Part shown: positions 41,487-49,705 of the stretch, piece after piece | Numbering within the stretch: position 1 is the stretch's first letter | Layout of the letters: each line of letters opens with the position of its first letter | Assembly: GCF_013409045.1 (NCBI RefSeq) | Contig: NZ_JACCBT010000001.1 | Coordinates: forward strand, 7,356,669 to 7,420,668 | Source: Actinomadura citrea | GTDB lineage: Bacteria > Actinomycetota > Actinomycetes > Streptosporangiales > Streptosporangiaceae | Length of the DNA: 64,000 bases | Direction: 5' to 3' | Notes under the pieces: model-generated | What the model was told of the DNA's origin: nothing | Seen by the model: only the letters and a program-made list of their open reading frames with translations | The model's database searches: none | Made by a program: the position numbers and the translations under genes

Positions 41487-42260
41487 GTGGACCTCGGACT
41501 GAACGGCAAGGTGGCCCTGGTCGCGGGCGGGTCGGCGGGCATCGGGCTCGCGATCGCCCGCGACCTGGTGCGCGAGGGCGCCACGGTGTCGATCGCGGGC
41601 CGCGACCCCGGCCGGCTGGCCAAGGCCCGCGACGGGATCCTCGCCGACCTCGGCGCGGAGGTCGGGACCCGCCCGCTGGACGTGCGCGACACCGCGGCGG
41701 CGCGGGCCTGGGTGGACGACGCCGCGGCCGAGCACGGCGCCGTGCACATCATGGTCACCAACGCGGGCGGGCCGCCCGCCGGGCCGACCGGGGCGTTCGG
41801 CCCGGACGACTACCGCGCCGCGCTCGACCTCGGGATGGTCTCCCACATCGGGCTCGTGCAGGCCGCGCTCCCGCACCTGCGGGAGGCCGGCTGGGGCCGG
41901 GTGCTGATGGTCACCAGCGAGACGATCCGCGACCTCATCCCCGCCTTCGCGCTGTCGGGGATCGTGCGGACCGGGCTGGTCGGCTACGCCAAGACCCTCG
42001 TGCACGAGCTCGGCCCCGGGGACGTCACCGTCAACGTCCTCGCGCCCGGGTACACCGCGACGGACGCGCTGCTGTCCGGCATCACCGGCGAGCACGAGGC
42101 CGAGACCGCCCGCGTCGCGCGGGAGGCGGGCATCCCGCTCGGCCGGGTCGCCCGTCCGGAGGAGGTCGCGGCGGCCGGGGTGTTCCTGCTGAGCGCCCGC
42201 GCGAGCTTCGTGACCGGCACCGTCCAGGTCGTCGACGGCGGCCGTTCCCTGGGGGTCTGA
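41487..42260 (+). CDS. SDR-fold protein without the usual YxxxK active site
   Basis: 257 aa, GTG start one base after the sulfotransferase stop. The cofactor loop VAGGSAGIG (Gly-rich), the ALDLGMV region and the C-terminal RVARPEEVAAAGVFLLSARASFVTGTV...DGG belong to FabG-like SDRs. Where YxxxK is expected, the sequence reads AFALSGIVRTGLVGYAKTL: the Tyr is Phe or Leu and the Lys is shifted. A subgroup of FabG-like proteins has this change and is of uncertain activity. A reductase of the carrier-bound intermediate, or a non-catalytic partner, is inferred. Confidence 0.85.
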   Translation: MDLGLNGKVALVAGGSAGIGLAIARDLVREGATVSIAGRDPGRLAKARDGILADLGAEVGTRPLDVRDTAAARAWVDDAAAEHGAVHIMVTNAGGPPAGPTGAFGPDDYRAALDLGMVSHIGLVQAALPHLREAGWGRVLMVTSETIRDLIPAFALSGIVRTGLVGYAKTLVHELGPGDVTVNVLAPGYTATDALLSGITGEHEAETARVAREAGIPLGRVARPEEVAAAGVFLLSARASFVTGTVQVVDGGRSLGV

Positions 42261-42262
42261 CC

Positions 42263-43117
42263 ATGTCCGATGTGCCCATGTCCGACGTGCGCATGATGCT
42301 GGACGATCCCGAGCTGACCCGGCGCAGCCCCGGCGAGGAGTTCGCGCTCGCCCACGCGCGGCACGGCCCGGACGCGGCGGTCGGGCTGCGCGCCTCCATC
42401 AGCGACCTGTTCCCGCCGGCCAGACGTCGTCCGCGCCTCACCGTCCGGCACCTGCTCCGCAAGGCCGTCGTGGACGCCGACGAGGTCACCGTCTTCACCG
42501 AGCGGGCCGAGAACACCTCGCCGGACGACGCCGCCCCCGAGTGGGAGTTCGAGGTGGGCTCCGCGACCGTCCGGACGCAGGTCGTGCGGGCCTCGGTTCC
42601 GGTGCCCAAGGAGATCCTCGCCGACCCCGCCGCGCTCGCCGCGTTCGTCGACTACCGCCTGCTGGTGCGGCTCGGCACGGCGGAGAACGACGTCCTGCTC
42701 AACGGAACGGGACCGATTCAGGGCCTGCTGCGCGTCCCCGGGTTACGGCGCCGTCCCGCCGACCCGGCGGACGGCGGGTCCGCCGCCCGGACGCTGCTGG
42801 CGACGGCGGCGCTGTGCGAGTGGTACGGCGGGTCGGCGGACGGGATCGTCATGCACCCCGACGACTGGTGGCCGCTCGTGGGGGACGGCGCGTTCCTGGA
42901 ACGGCTCGCCGTGCAGGGCGTCAAGGTCGGCCGGACCCGCATGGTGCCCGCGGGCACGGCCCTGGTCGGCGACTTCACCGCCGCCGCGACGCTGCTGGAC
43001 CGCCGGTCCTCGACGATCCGGCTGGACGGGGACGCGCTGGTGGCCGAGATCCGCGAGGGCCTGGCCGTCCACCTGCCCGGCCATTTCGTGCTCACCTCGC
43101 TTCCCGGCGGGCGCTGA
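42263..43117 (+). CDS. HK97-fold encapsulin-like shell protein (natural-product, family 3 type)
   Basis: 284 aa, ATG two bases after the SDR stop. Residues 1-40 are a flexible arm; then the E-loop-like segment WEFEVGSATVRTQVVRASVPVPKEIL, the spine-helix/A-domain pattern ALAAFVDYRLLVRLGTAENDVLLNGTG with IQGLLRVPGL, and DGIVMHPDDWWPL...VPAGTALVGDFTAAATLLDR. These match HK97 gp5-type phage capsids and encapsulins, but no phage genes lie near. Encapsulins within biosynthetic clusters together with sulfotransferase, SDR and amino-group carrier genes were defined as family 3; this gene fits. It presumably builds a protein shell that encloses one or more cluster enzymes. Assembly and cargo are not deducible. 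Confidence 0.82.
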   Translation: MSDVPMSDVRMMLDDPELTRRSPGEEFALAHARHGPDAAVGLRASISDLFPPARRRPRLTVRHLLRKAVVDADEVTVFTERAENTSPDDAAPEWEFEVGSATVRTQVVRASVPVPKEILADPAALAAFVDYRLLVRLGTAENDVLLNGTGPIQGLLRVPGLRRRPADPADGGSAARTLLATAALCEWYGGSADGIVMHPDDWWPLVGDGAFLERLAVQGVKVGRTRMVPAGTALVGDFTAAATLLDRRSSTIRLDGDALVAEIREGLAVHLPGHFVLTSLPGGR

Positions 43118-43959
43118 TGGGCGCGCAGGCACCGGCCGATCCGCCGGCGGCGGACCTGCCGGCGGTCGCCCACCGGGTCCGCGAGCACATCGTGCGGATG
43201 TGCGCCGGGCCGGAGGGCGGCCACCTCGGCGGGTCGATGTCGCTGGTGGAGATCCTCACCCTGCTGTACTTCGAGGTGATGCGGGTCGATCCGCGCCGTC
43301 CCGCCGCGGTGGAGCGTGACATCTTCCTCCTCAGCAAGGGGCACGGCGCGATGTGCCTGTACGCGGTGCTGGCCGAGCGGGGCTTCTTCCCCGTCGCGGA
43401 GCTGGCGGACTACTCCCGGCCGGGCAGCAGGCTGATGGGCCATCCGGTCCGCGCGGTGCCCGGGGTGGAGATGCCCACCGGATCGCTCGGGCACGGGCTC
43501 GCGCTCGCCAACGGGTTCGCGGTCGCCGACCGGGGCCGCCGCTGCTTCGCCGTCCTCGGGGACGGCGAGCTGCAGGAGGGCGCGGTCTGGGAGGCGGCCA
43601 TGGCCTCGGCCGCGCTCCGCCTCGGCAACCTCACGGCCGTCGTCGACCGCAACCGCCTTCAGATCACCGGCCCCACCGAGGACGCGATCGGACTGGAGCC
43701 GCTGGCGGACCGCTGGCGCAGCTTCGGCTGGACGGTGCGCGAGGTGGACGGCCACGACTTCGGCGCGCTGCGGGAGGCGCTCGCCCCCGGCGTGACCGGG
43801 GAGGGGCCTCCGGTGGCGGTCATCGCCCGCACGGTCAAGGGGCGCGGCCTGCCGTCGCTGGAGGCGAAGACGCGCAGCCACTACGCCAAGCTGAGCGGCC
43901 GCCAGGCCGAACGGTCCCTGGCCGTGCTCCGGGCCCGGCGCAGGAGGGCCGTCTCATGA
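43117..43959 (+). CDS. Transketolase N-terminal subunit
   Basis: 280 aa, start overlapping the encapsulin stop by one base (TGATG). The thiamine diphosphate motif is GDGELQEGAVWEAAMASAALRLGNLTAVVDRN (about 141-172). Other marks are GGHLGGSMSLVEILTLLYF, SKGHGAMCLYAVLAERGFF and HPVRAVPGVEMPTGSLGHGL. It is the first half of a two-subunit transketolase, as in DADH-forming clusters, where it moves a two-carbon ketol unit onto the carrier-bound semialdehyde. It overlaps the second subunit by ATGA. Confidence 0.93.
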   Translation: MGAQAPADPPAADLPAVAHRVREHIVRMCAGPEGGHLGGSMSLVEILTLLYFEVMRVDPRRPAAVERDIFLLSKGHGAMCLYAVLAERGFFPVAELADYSRPGSRLMGHPVRAVPGVEMPTGSLGHGLALANGFAVADRGRRCFAVLGDGELQEGAVWEAAMASAALRLGNLTAVVDRNRLQITGPTEDAIGLEPLADRWRSFGWTVREVDGHDFGALREALAPGVTGEGPPVAVIARTVKGRGLPSLEAKTRSHYAKLSGRQAERSLAVLRARRRRAVS

Positions 43960-44972
43960 CGGCCGACCGCCCCGCCCCCCACGAGACGTCCCGGCCGCGC
44001 TCCGCGCGGGAGGTGTACCGCGACCTGCTGCCGGAGCTGATGCGCGCCGACGACCGGCTGTACTGCCTGGACAGCGACACCGGGCTGTTCGATGCGGCCG
44101 CCTTCGCCGAGGTCCCCGGCCGCTACCTCAACCTCGGCATCGCCGAGCACAACCTCATGGGCACGGCCGCGGGCCTGGCCGCCAGCGGGAACGTCCCGTA
44201 CGTCACGACGATGGCGACCTTCGCCGCGACCCGGGCGCTGGAGGCCATCAAGATCGACATCGCGTACAACGCGCTGCCCGTCCGCATCGTCGCCACCCAC
44301 GGCGGGCTGGCCGCCGGGCACCTCGGCCCGACCCACCACGCGCTGGAGGACCTGGCCGTCATGCGGGCGCTGCCCGGCTTCACCGTGGTCGTCCCGGGCG
44401 ACGCGGGGCAGGCGGGCGAGGCCGTCCGGCAGAGCGCGGCGCTGCCCGGCCCCGTCTACATCCGGCTCGGCCGGTCGGCCACCCCCGGCCTGGACGGCGC
44501 GGCTCCCGGGGGCGGCCCCTTCGAGATCGGCCGGGCGCAGTGGCTGCGGCGCGGCGGGGACGTGGCGCTCATCGCCTGCGGACCGCATCCGGTGCTGGCC
44601 GCGGCGCACGCCGCCGACCGGCTCGCCGGGCGGGGCGTGCGGGCCGCCGTCCTCAACCTGCACACGCTGCGCCCGCTCGACGCCGCGGCCGTGGTCGCGG
44701 CGGCCGAGGGCACCGCGGGCGTCGTCACCGTCGAGGAGCACTGGCGCTCGGGCGGCCTCGGCGGCGCCGTCGCCGAGACCCTCGCCGAGCACGCGCCCGC
44801 CCGGGTGGCGCGCGTCGGCATGCCCGACACGTTCGCCGAGCGCGCGGGCGGCCAGGAGGACCTGCTCGACCGGTACGGCATCACGGCGGACGCGGTCGTC
44901 GCCGCGGCGCTGAACCTGACCAGCGGAACCCATGGAGGTGGCACCCATGACCCAGACCTGTCCCGAGTGTGA
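43956..44972 (+). CDS. Transketolase C-terminal subunit
   Basis: 338 aa, ATGA overlap with the first subunit. The pyrimidine-binding domain has the catalytic Glu in LNLGIAEHNLMGTAAGLAA, with ATHGGLAAGHLGPTHHALEDLAVM and the C-terminal VEEHWRSGGLGGAVAETL. Together the two chains rebuild one transketolase/DXPS-like enzyme. The last 26 bp overlap the LysW gene in another frame, showing a compact operon. Confidence 0.93.
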   Translation: MTADRPAPHETSRPRSAREVYRDLLPELMRADDRLYCLDSDTGLFDAAAFAEVPGRYLNLGIAEHNLMGTAAGLAASGNVPYVTTMATFAATRALEAIKIDIAYNALPVRIVATHGGLAAGHLGPTHHALEDLAVMRALPGFTVVVPGDAGQAGEAVRQSAALPGPVYIRLGRSATPGLDGAAPGGGPFEIGRAQWLRRGGDVALIACGPHPVLAAAHAADRLAGRGVRAAVLNLHTLRPLDAAAVVAAAEGTAGVVTVEEHWRSGGLGGAVAETLAEHAPARVARVGMPDTFAERAGGQEDLLDRYGITADAVVAAALNLTSGTHGGGTHDPDLSRV

Positions 44973-45114
44973 GGGCCCGGTCCAGCTCGCCGAGCCGGTC
45001 CGGCTCAGCGAGATCGCGCAGTGCGCCGACTGCTCCAGCGAGCTGGAGGTGGTCGGCCTGGAGCCGGTGACCCTCGCGCTCGCCCCCGAGATCGAGGAGG
45101 ACTGGGGCGAGTGA
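44947..45114 (+). CDS. lysW: LysW-type amino-group carrier protein
   Basis: 55 aa from ATG 44947, seven bases after GGAGGT. It has the zinc ribbon CPEC...CADC and ends in EDWGE, the conserved tail whose terminal Glu gamma-carboxyl carries the substrate amino group. In lysine/arginine biosynthesis of Thermus and in actinomycete secondary metabolism, LysW protects and presents glutamate or aminoadipate to the LysX/Z/Y enzymes. Its location inside this operon, rather than with primary lysine genes, points to secondary metabolism. GTGA overlap with the ligase gene. Confidence 0.95.
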   Translation: MTQTCPECEGPVQLAEPVRLSEIAQCADCSSELEVVGLEPVTLALAPEIEEDWGE

Positions 45115-45986
45115 GGCCGGTGGCCGTGCTGGCCTCCCGGGTGCGGTACGAGGAGAAGCGCATCTTCACCGCGCTGGAGCGCCGCGGGGTGCCGTACGCG
45201 CACGTGGACACCCGCCGGTTCAGCGCCGAACTGGGCGGGGGGACGGCGCCGGGCGGCCGGTCGGCGGACGCGGACGGGCCGCTCTACGCGGCGGCGCTGA
45301 ACCGGGAGATCTCCCACAGCCGCGGCCTCTACGCGTCGATGCTCCTGGAGGCGCGCGGGGTGCCGACGGTCAACCGGTCGGAGGTGATCGCCGTCTGCGG
45401 CGACAAGCTGCGCACCTCGCTGGAGCTGGAGCGCGCCGGCGTCCCGGCGCCGCGCACGGCGGTCGCGCTCACCCCCGACGAGGGCGCCGCGGCCGCCGAG
45501 CGGCTGGGCTTCCCCCTGGTGATCAAACCGCTGACGGGATCGTGGGGACGGCTCGCGGCGGCGGTGCGCGACCGGGACGCGGCGCAGACCGTCCTGGAGC
45601 ACCGGGCCGCCCTGCCCTCACCGCTCCAGCACATCGTCTACCTGCAGGAACTCGTCGACAAACCGGGACGCGACATCCGGGTGATCGTGGCCGGGGACAC
45701 GGTCGTGGGCGCGACGTACCGCTACGCGGACGGCTGGCGCACCAACACCGCCCGGGGCGCGCGCTCCGAGCCCTGCCCGCTCACGCCCGAGCTGGTCGAG
45801 CCGGCTCTGCGGGCAGCGCGGGCCGTGGGCGGCGGGATCCTGGGCGTCGACCTGATCGAGGGGCCGCGGGGGCCGCTCGTCCTGGAGGTCAACCACAACG
45901 TCGAGTTCCGCGGGTTCCAGGACGCGCACGGCGAGGACGTGGACGTCGCGGACGCGATCGTCTCCCACGTGCTGGAGGCGGCGTGA
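45111..45986 (+). CDS. lysX: LysX-like ATP-grasp ligase for the carrier protein
   Basis: 291 aa, GTG start within the LysW stop. ATP-grasp features are GFPLVIKPLTGSWGR, YLQELVDKPGRDIRVIVAGDTVVG, and the metal-binding EVNHNVEFRGFQDAHG. It joins the amino group of glutamate or a related amino acid to the C-terminal Glu of LysW. The RimK/LysX family length is normal. Substrate choice cannot be read safely; glutamate is favoured by the presence of a transketolase. Confidence 0.92.
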   Translation: MRPVAVLASRVRYEEKRIFTALERRGVPYAHVDTRRFSAELGGGTAPGGRSADADGPLYAAALNREISHSRGLYASMLLEARGVPTVNRSEVIAVCGDKLRTSLELERAGVPAPRTAVALTPDEGAAAAERLGFPLVIKPLTGSWGRLAAAVRDRDAAQTVLEHRAALPSPLQHIVYLQELVDKPGRDIRVIVAGDTVVGATYRYADGWRTNTARGARSEPCPLTPELVEPALRAARAVGGGILGVDLIEGPRGPLVLEVNHNVEFRGFQDAHGEDVDVADAIVSHVLEAA

Positions 45987-46996
45987 TCCGGGCCGCCGTC
46001 ATGGGCGCCGCCGGCTACCTCGGCGGCGAGCTGCTGCGGCTGCTCATCGGCCATCCGGGGACGGAGGTCGCGCACGCGGTCTCGACCCGGTTCCCCGGCC
46101 GCCGCGTGGACTCCGTCCACCCCAACCTGCGGGCCCAGACCGACCTGCTGTTCAGCGCCCCCGACGACCTCGACGCCTGCGACGTGCTGCTCATGGCGAC
46201 CCCGCACAAGGCCACCATGGGCCTGCTGCCCGAGATGAGGGGACGGGCCAAGACGGTCATCGACCTCTCGGGGGACTTCCGCGACCCCGACCCCGCCGTC
46301 TACGAGCGGTACTACGGCGTCCCGCACACCGCGGCAGAGCTGCTCGGCGCGTTCGTCCCCGGCGTCCCCGAGCTGTTCCGCGCGGAGCTGGCCGAGGCCG
46401 ACCTCATCAGCGTGCCCGGGTGCATGGCCGCCGCGGCGATCCTCGCGCTGCACCCCCTGACCGGGCTGATCGGCCCGGACGTGCACGTCGACGCGCGCAC
46501 CGGGTCGAGCGGGTCGGGCGCGCTCGCCGGGGACGCCAACCTGCACGCCGAGCGCAGCGGCGCGCTGCGGGTGTTCGCCCCGGTGCGGCACCGCCACGAG
46601 GCGGAGGTGGCGCGCCTGACCGGGCTGAACGCGAGGATGACCGCCACCGGGGTCGAGGCCGTGCGCGGAGTGCAGGTCGTCTGCCACGCCACCGGCACCG
46701 GCTCCGTCGACGAGCGGGCCGTCCGCCGCGCCTACCGCGAGCGCTACGCCGGCGAGCCGTTCGTCCGGATCGTCGCGCACCGCACGGGGACGCACCGGCT
46801 CCCCGATCCGAAGCTGCTGTCCGGCTCCAACTACTGCGACGTCGGCTTCGCGGTGGACGGCGACCGGATCACCGCGATCGCCGCGCTGGACAACCTGGTG
46901 AAGGGCGGGGCGGGCGCCGCGGTGCAGTGCCTGAACATCCGCACCGGCCAGCCCGAGACCCTGGGCCTGGGGTTCCCCGGCCTGCACCCGGTCTGA
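45983..46996 (+). CDS. lysY: LysY/ArgC-like N-acyl-gamma-glutamyl-phosphate reductase
   Basis: 337 aa, GTG start overlapping by four bases. The NADP site is AAVMGAAGYLGGELLRLL and the catalytic Cys sits in ISVPGCMAAAAILAL; the C-terminal HRTGTHRLPDPKLLSGSNYCDVGF is typical of ArgC/LysY. It reduces the carrier-bound acyl phosphate to the semialdehyde, the acceptor for the transketolase ketol transfer. Confidence 0.93.
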   Translation: MIRAAVMGAAGYLGGELLRLLIGHPGTEVAHAVSTRFPGRRVDSVHPNLRAQTDLLFSAPDDLDACDVLLMATPHKATMGLLPEMRGRAKTVIDLSGDFRDPDPAVYERYYGVPHTAAELLGAFVPGVPELFRAELAEADLISVPGCMAAAAILALHPLTGLIGPDVHVDARTGSSGSGALAGDANLHAERSGALRVFAPVRHRHEAEVARLTGLNARMTATGVEAVRGVQVVCHATGTGSVDERAVRRAYRERYAGEPFVRIVAHRTGTHRLPDPKLLSGSNYCDVGFAVDGDRITAIAALDNLVKGGAGAAVQCLNIRTGQPETLGLGFPGLHPV

Positions 46997-47811
46997 TGGG
47001 CTCCGGTCTGATGGGGATCGTCGTGGTGAAGTGCGGCGGCGCGGTGCCCGCCGAGGCGGTGTGCGCGGACCTCGCCGGGCTCGCGGGCCGGGTCGTCCTC
47101 GTGCACGGCGGCGCCGCCGACGTCGACCGGCTCGCCGGGGACCTCGGCGTGCCCGCCCGCACCCTCGTGTCACCGAGCGGCGTGAGCAGCCGGCACACCG
47201 ATCCGGCCATGCTGGAGGTGCTCACGCTGGCGCTCGCCGGGCGGGTCAAGCCGCGGCTGCTACGCGCCCTGGCCGCGAACGGCGTCCCGGCCGTGGGGCT
47301 GACGGGGCTGGACGGCGGGCTGCTGCGGGCGCGGCGCAAGCCCGCGCAGCGCACCGTGCGCGACGGCCGCACCGTCATCGTCCGGGACGACCACAGCGGG
47401 CGGCTCACCGGCGTTCGGCCCCGGGTACTGAACGTGCTGGTCGGGGCCGGGTTCGTCCCGGTGGTGTCGCCGCCCGCGCTGGGCGAGGACGGCGCGCCGG
47501 TGAACGTGGACGCCGACCGGGTCGCGGCGGCGGTCGCGGGCGCGCTGCGCGCCGAGCGGCTGGTCCTGCTGACCGCGGCGCCGGGCGTGCTGCGCGACGC
47601 GTCCGACGAGGACTCCCTGCTCGACCGCTGCCCGCTTCCGCGCGAGGGCCCCGTCCCCCACGCGGCGAGCGGCGGCATGCACCGCAAGCTCATCGCCTCC
47701 CGCGAGGCCCTGCTCGCGGGCGTCCCCCGGGTGTCGATCGGCGACGGGCGGCTCCCCCGCCCGGTCACCGCGGCCCTGGACGGCGCCGGCACGACACTGG
47801 AGATCATATGA
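46996..47811 (+). CDS. lysZ: LysZ/ArgB-like carrier-bound amino acid kinase
   Basis: 271 aa, start overlapping the LysY stop by one base; ATG 47011 is an alternative. The amino acid kinase fold is marked by VVVKCGGAVPAEA, RVVLVHGGAADVDRLA, NVDADRVAAAVAGALRAERLVLLT and the GGMHRKLIASREALLAGVPRVSI end. It phosphorylates the gamma-carboxyl of the carrier-bound glutamate before reduction by LysY. ATGA overlap with the hydrolase gene. Confidence 0.92.
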   Translation: MGSGLMGIVVVKCGGAVPAEAVCADLAGLAGRVVLVHGGAADVDRLAGDLGVPARTLVSPSGVSSRHTDPAMLEVLTLALAGRVKPRLLRALAANGVPAVGLTGLDGGLLRARRKPAQRTVRDGRTVIVRDDHSGRLTGVRPRVLNVLVGAGFVPVVSPPALGEDGAPVNVDADRVAAAVAGALRAERLVLLTAAPGVLRDASDEDSLLDRCPLPREGPVPHAASGGMHRKLIASREALLAGVPRVSIGDGRLPRPVTAALDGAGTTLEII

Positions 47812-48839
47812 GCGGCCCCGTCGACCTGCTGCACGCCATGCTGTCCATCCCCTCCCCGTCCGGCCGGGAGGACGAGCTGGCGCGGTACCTGGAGAAGGTC
47901 ATGAACGACCTCGGCATGGCCGCGGGACGCGACGAGGCCGGCAACGTGATCGGCGACATCGGCACCGGCCGGGGACCGGTGGTGATGCTGCTCAGCCATC
48001 TCGACACCGTCGACCGGCCGCTGCCGGCGCGGCGCGAGGGCGGCCGCCTCGTCGGCCGGGGCGCCGCCGACGCCAAGGGGCCGCTCGCCGCGATGATCAG
48101 CGCGGCGGCGGCCCGGCCCTCGTTCCCCGGCACGCTGCGGGTGGTGGGCGCGGTCGAGGAGGAGCGGCTGTCGCGGGGCGGCGAGCACCTGGCGCGCACC
48201 GTCCCCGCGCCGGACGCGCTGCTGGTCGGGGAGCCGAGCGGCTGGTCGCGGGTGGTGCTCGGCTACAAGGGCAAGATCGACATCGAGTACCGGGTGGCCC
48301 GCGCCGCGACGCACTCCACCAACCCCGCCGCCAAGGCCACCGAGGTCGCGGTGGCGTTCTGGCACGACCTGCTGGAGGCGCTCGGCCCCGAGCGCGACCA
48401 CGGCGCCTTCGGGCTGCCCGCCGCCACCCTGCGCGGCGTCCGCGGCGACCTCACCGAGGCGCGGCTCGACGTCGACTGCCGCGTCCCGCCCGGGTACGAC
48501 GCGCAGGCCCTGGCCGCGCGGCTGCGCGCCCGCGCGGACGGCGGGGAGGTCACGGTCGTCCGGCACGTCCCGGCGGTGCGCCGCGGGCGGACCGACCCGG
48601 TGGTCCGGGCGGTGTCGGCCGCGATCCGGCGGCACGGCGGGACGCCGCGGCCGACCCTCAAGACCGGCACCTCCGACATGAACACCGTCGCGCCGCACTG
48701 GGACGTGCCCATGGCGACGTACGGGCCGGGCGACAGCTCGCTGGACCACTCCGACGAGGAGCACATCGAGATCGCCGAGTTCCTGAAGGGCGTGGACGTG
48801 CTCACCACCGCCCTCGACGAGCTGGCCACCACGCTCTGA
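47808..48839 (+). CDS. lysK: LysK-like M20 metallohydrolase releasing the product from LysW
   Basis: 343 aa. Di-zinc ligands of the M20 family: SHLDTVD (His, Asp), GAADAKGPLAAM (Asp), AVEEERLSRGG (Glu pair), and LDHSDEEHIEIAEFL (final His). LysK cleaves the amide between LysW and the finished amino acid. It ends the operon, 14 bp before the end of the convergent peptidase gene. Presence of a release enzyme implies that the free amino acid, or a small derivative, leaves the carrier inside this pathway. Confidence 0.92.
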   Translation: MSGPVDLLHAMLSIPSPSGREDELARYLEKVMNDLGMAAGRDEAGNVIGDIGTGRGPVVMLLSHLDTVDRPLPARREGGRLVGRGAADAKGPLAAMISAAAARPSFPGTLRVVGAVEEERLSRGGEHLARTVPAPDALLVGEPSGWSRVVLGYKGKIDIEYRVARAATHSTNPAAKATEVAVAFWHDLLEALGPERDHGAFGLPAATLRGVRGDLTEARLDVDCRVPPGYDAQALAARLRARADGGEVTVVRHVPAVRRGRTDPVVRAVSAAIRRHGGTPRPTLKTGTSDMNTVAPHWDVPMATYGPGDSSLDHSDEEHIEIAEFLKGVDVLTTALDELATTL

Positions 48840-48852
48840 CGCGGGCTCGTCT

Positions 48853-49686
48853 TCAGCGGGCCGGCGCGCCGGCCGCGGTGGTGAAGGGGCGGCGGCCGCC
48901 GGGGACGCCGGTCCGGGTCTCGCCGCCGCTCTCGTAGGGGAACGCGAACGGCAGGCCGGCGGCGGCCATCGGGCGCGGGCGGTCCATGAGGTGGAAGTGC
49001 AGGTGCGGCTCGGAGGAGTTTCCGGAGTTGCCGACCTCGCCGAGGACGTCCCCGGCCCGGACGCGGTCGCCCTTGGAGACGCGCGGCGAGCCGCGGCGCA
49101 GGTGGGCGAAGACCGCGTACACGCCGTCGCCGAGGTCGAGGGTGACGGAGTTGCCGACGACGAACCTGCCCGCCGACAGCGTCAGGAGCGACAGCAGCTG
49201 GCGGAACACCATCCCCTCGACCATCAGGTAGACGACGCCGGGCCAGGAGTTCCGGCTCCAGTGGTCGCGCTGCCACCCGCTCACCTGGACGACGACGCCG
49301 TCGGCCGGTGCGAGGACGTCCCGCCCGAACGAGGGGAACGTGTCCGGACGCGCCGCGAGGGGCCGGCTCCGCAGAGCGCTCCAGCCGCCGTCCGGGACGT
49401 GGACCAGGTCGATCGCGTAGGTCTGGCCCAGCTCGTGGGTTCCGTGGCTGGGCACCTTGTCGGCGGGGCTGTTGACGGGCACCCAGCGTCCTTCGACCGG
49501 GCTGCGCAGGGCGACCGGTTCGGTGTCCGAGGGGCCGCTGCGCACGAAGAACACGACGAACCCGGCCACGATGAGGGCCATCCCGAGCCACGCGAGCACG
49601 TCGATGCCGTGCAGGGGCGCGGTGAGGGCCGGCACCAGCCCAAGCAGGATGAACAGCGTCCTGAATCGTGCGAGTGTCCTGGGCAT
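48853..49686 (-). CDS. M23 (LytM)-family peptidase, membrane-anchored
   Basis: 277 aa. Two hydrophobic helices span about 8-48 (LFILLGLVPALTAPLHGIDV, LGMALIVAGFVVFFV). The exported peptidase domain shows SHGTHELGQTYAIDLVHV, DVLAPADGVVVQVSG and HLHFHLMD with the HxH zinc motif, preceded by GNSGNSSEPHLHFH. It probably acts on peptidoglycan. Its gene follows the ArsR gene after 19 bp and is likely co-regulated. Confidence 0.88.
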   Translation of the reverse strand: MPRTLARFRTLFILLGLVPALTAPLHGIDVLAWLGMALIVAGFVVFFVRSGPSDTEPVALRSPVEGRWVPVNSPADKVPSHGTHELGQTYAIDLVHVPDGGWSALRSRPLAARPDTFPSFGRDVLAPADGVVVQVSGWQRDHWSRNSWPGVVYLMVEGMVFRQLLSLLTLSAGRFVVGNSVTLDLGDGVYAVFAHLRRGSPRVSKGDRVRAGDVLGEVGNSGNSSEPHLHFHLMDRPRPMAAAGLPFAFPYESGGETRTGVPGGRRPFTTAAGAPAR

Positions 49687-49705
49687 CGTCCCTCCATCGG
49701 GTCGG

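Noticed and set aside
42263..43117. Prophage origin for the capsid-like gene
   Set aside because: No terminase, portal, protease, tail or integrase gene is near and the gene is coupled to metabolic genes on both sides.
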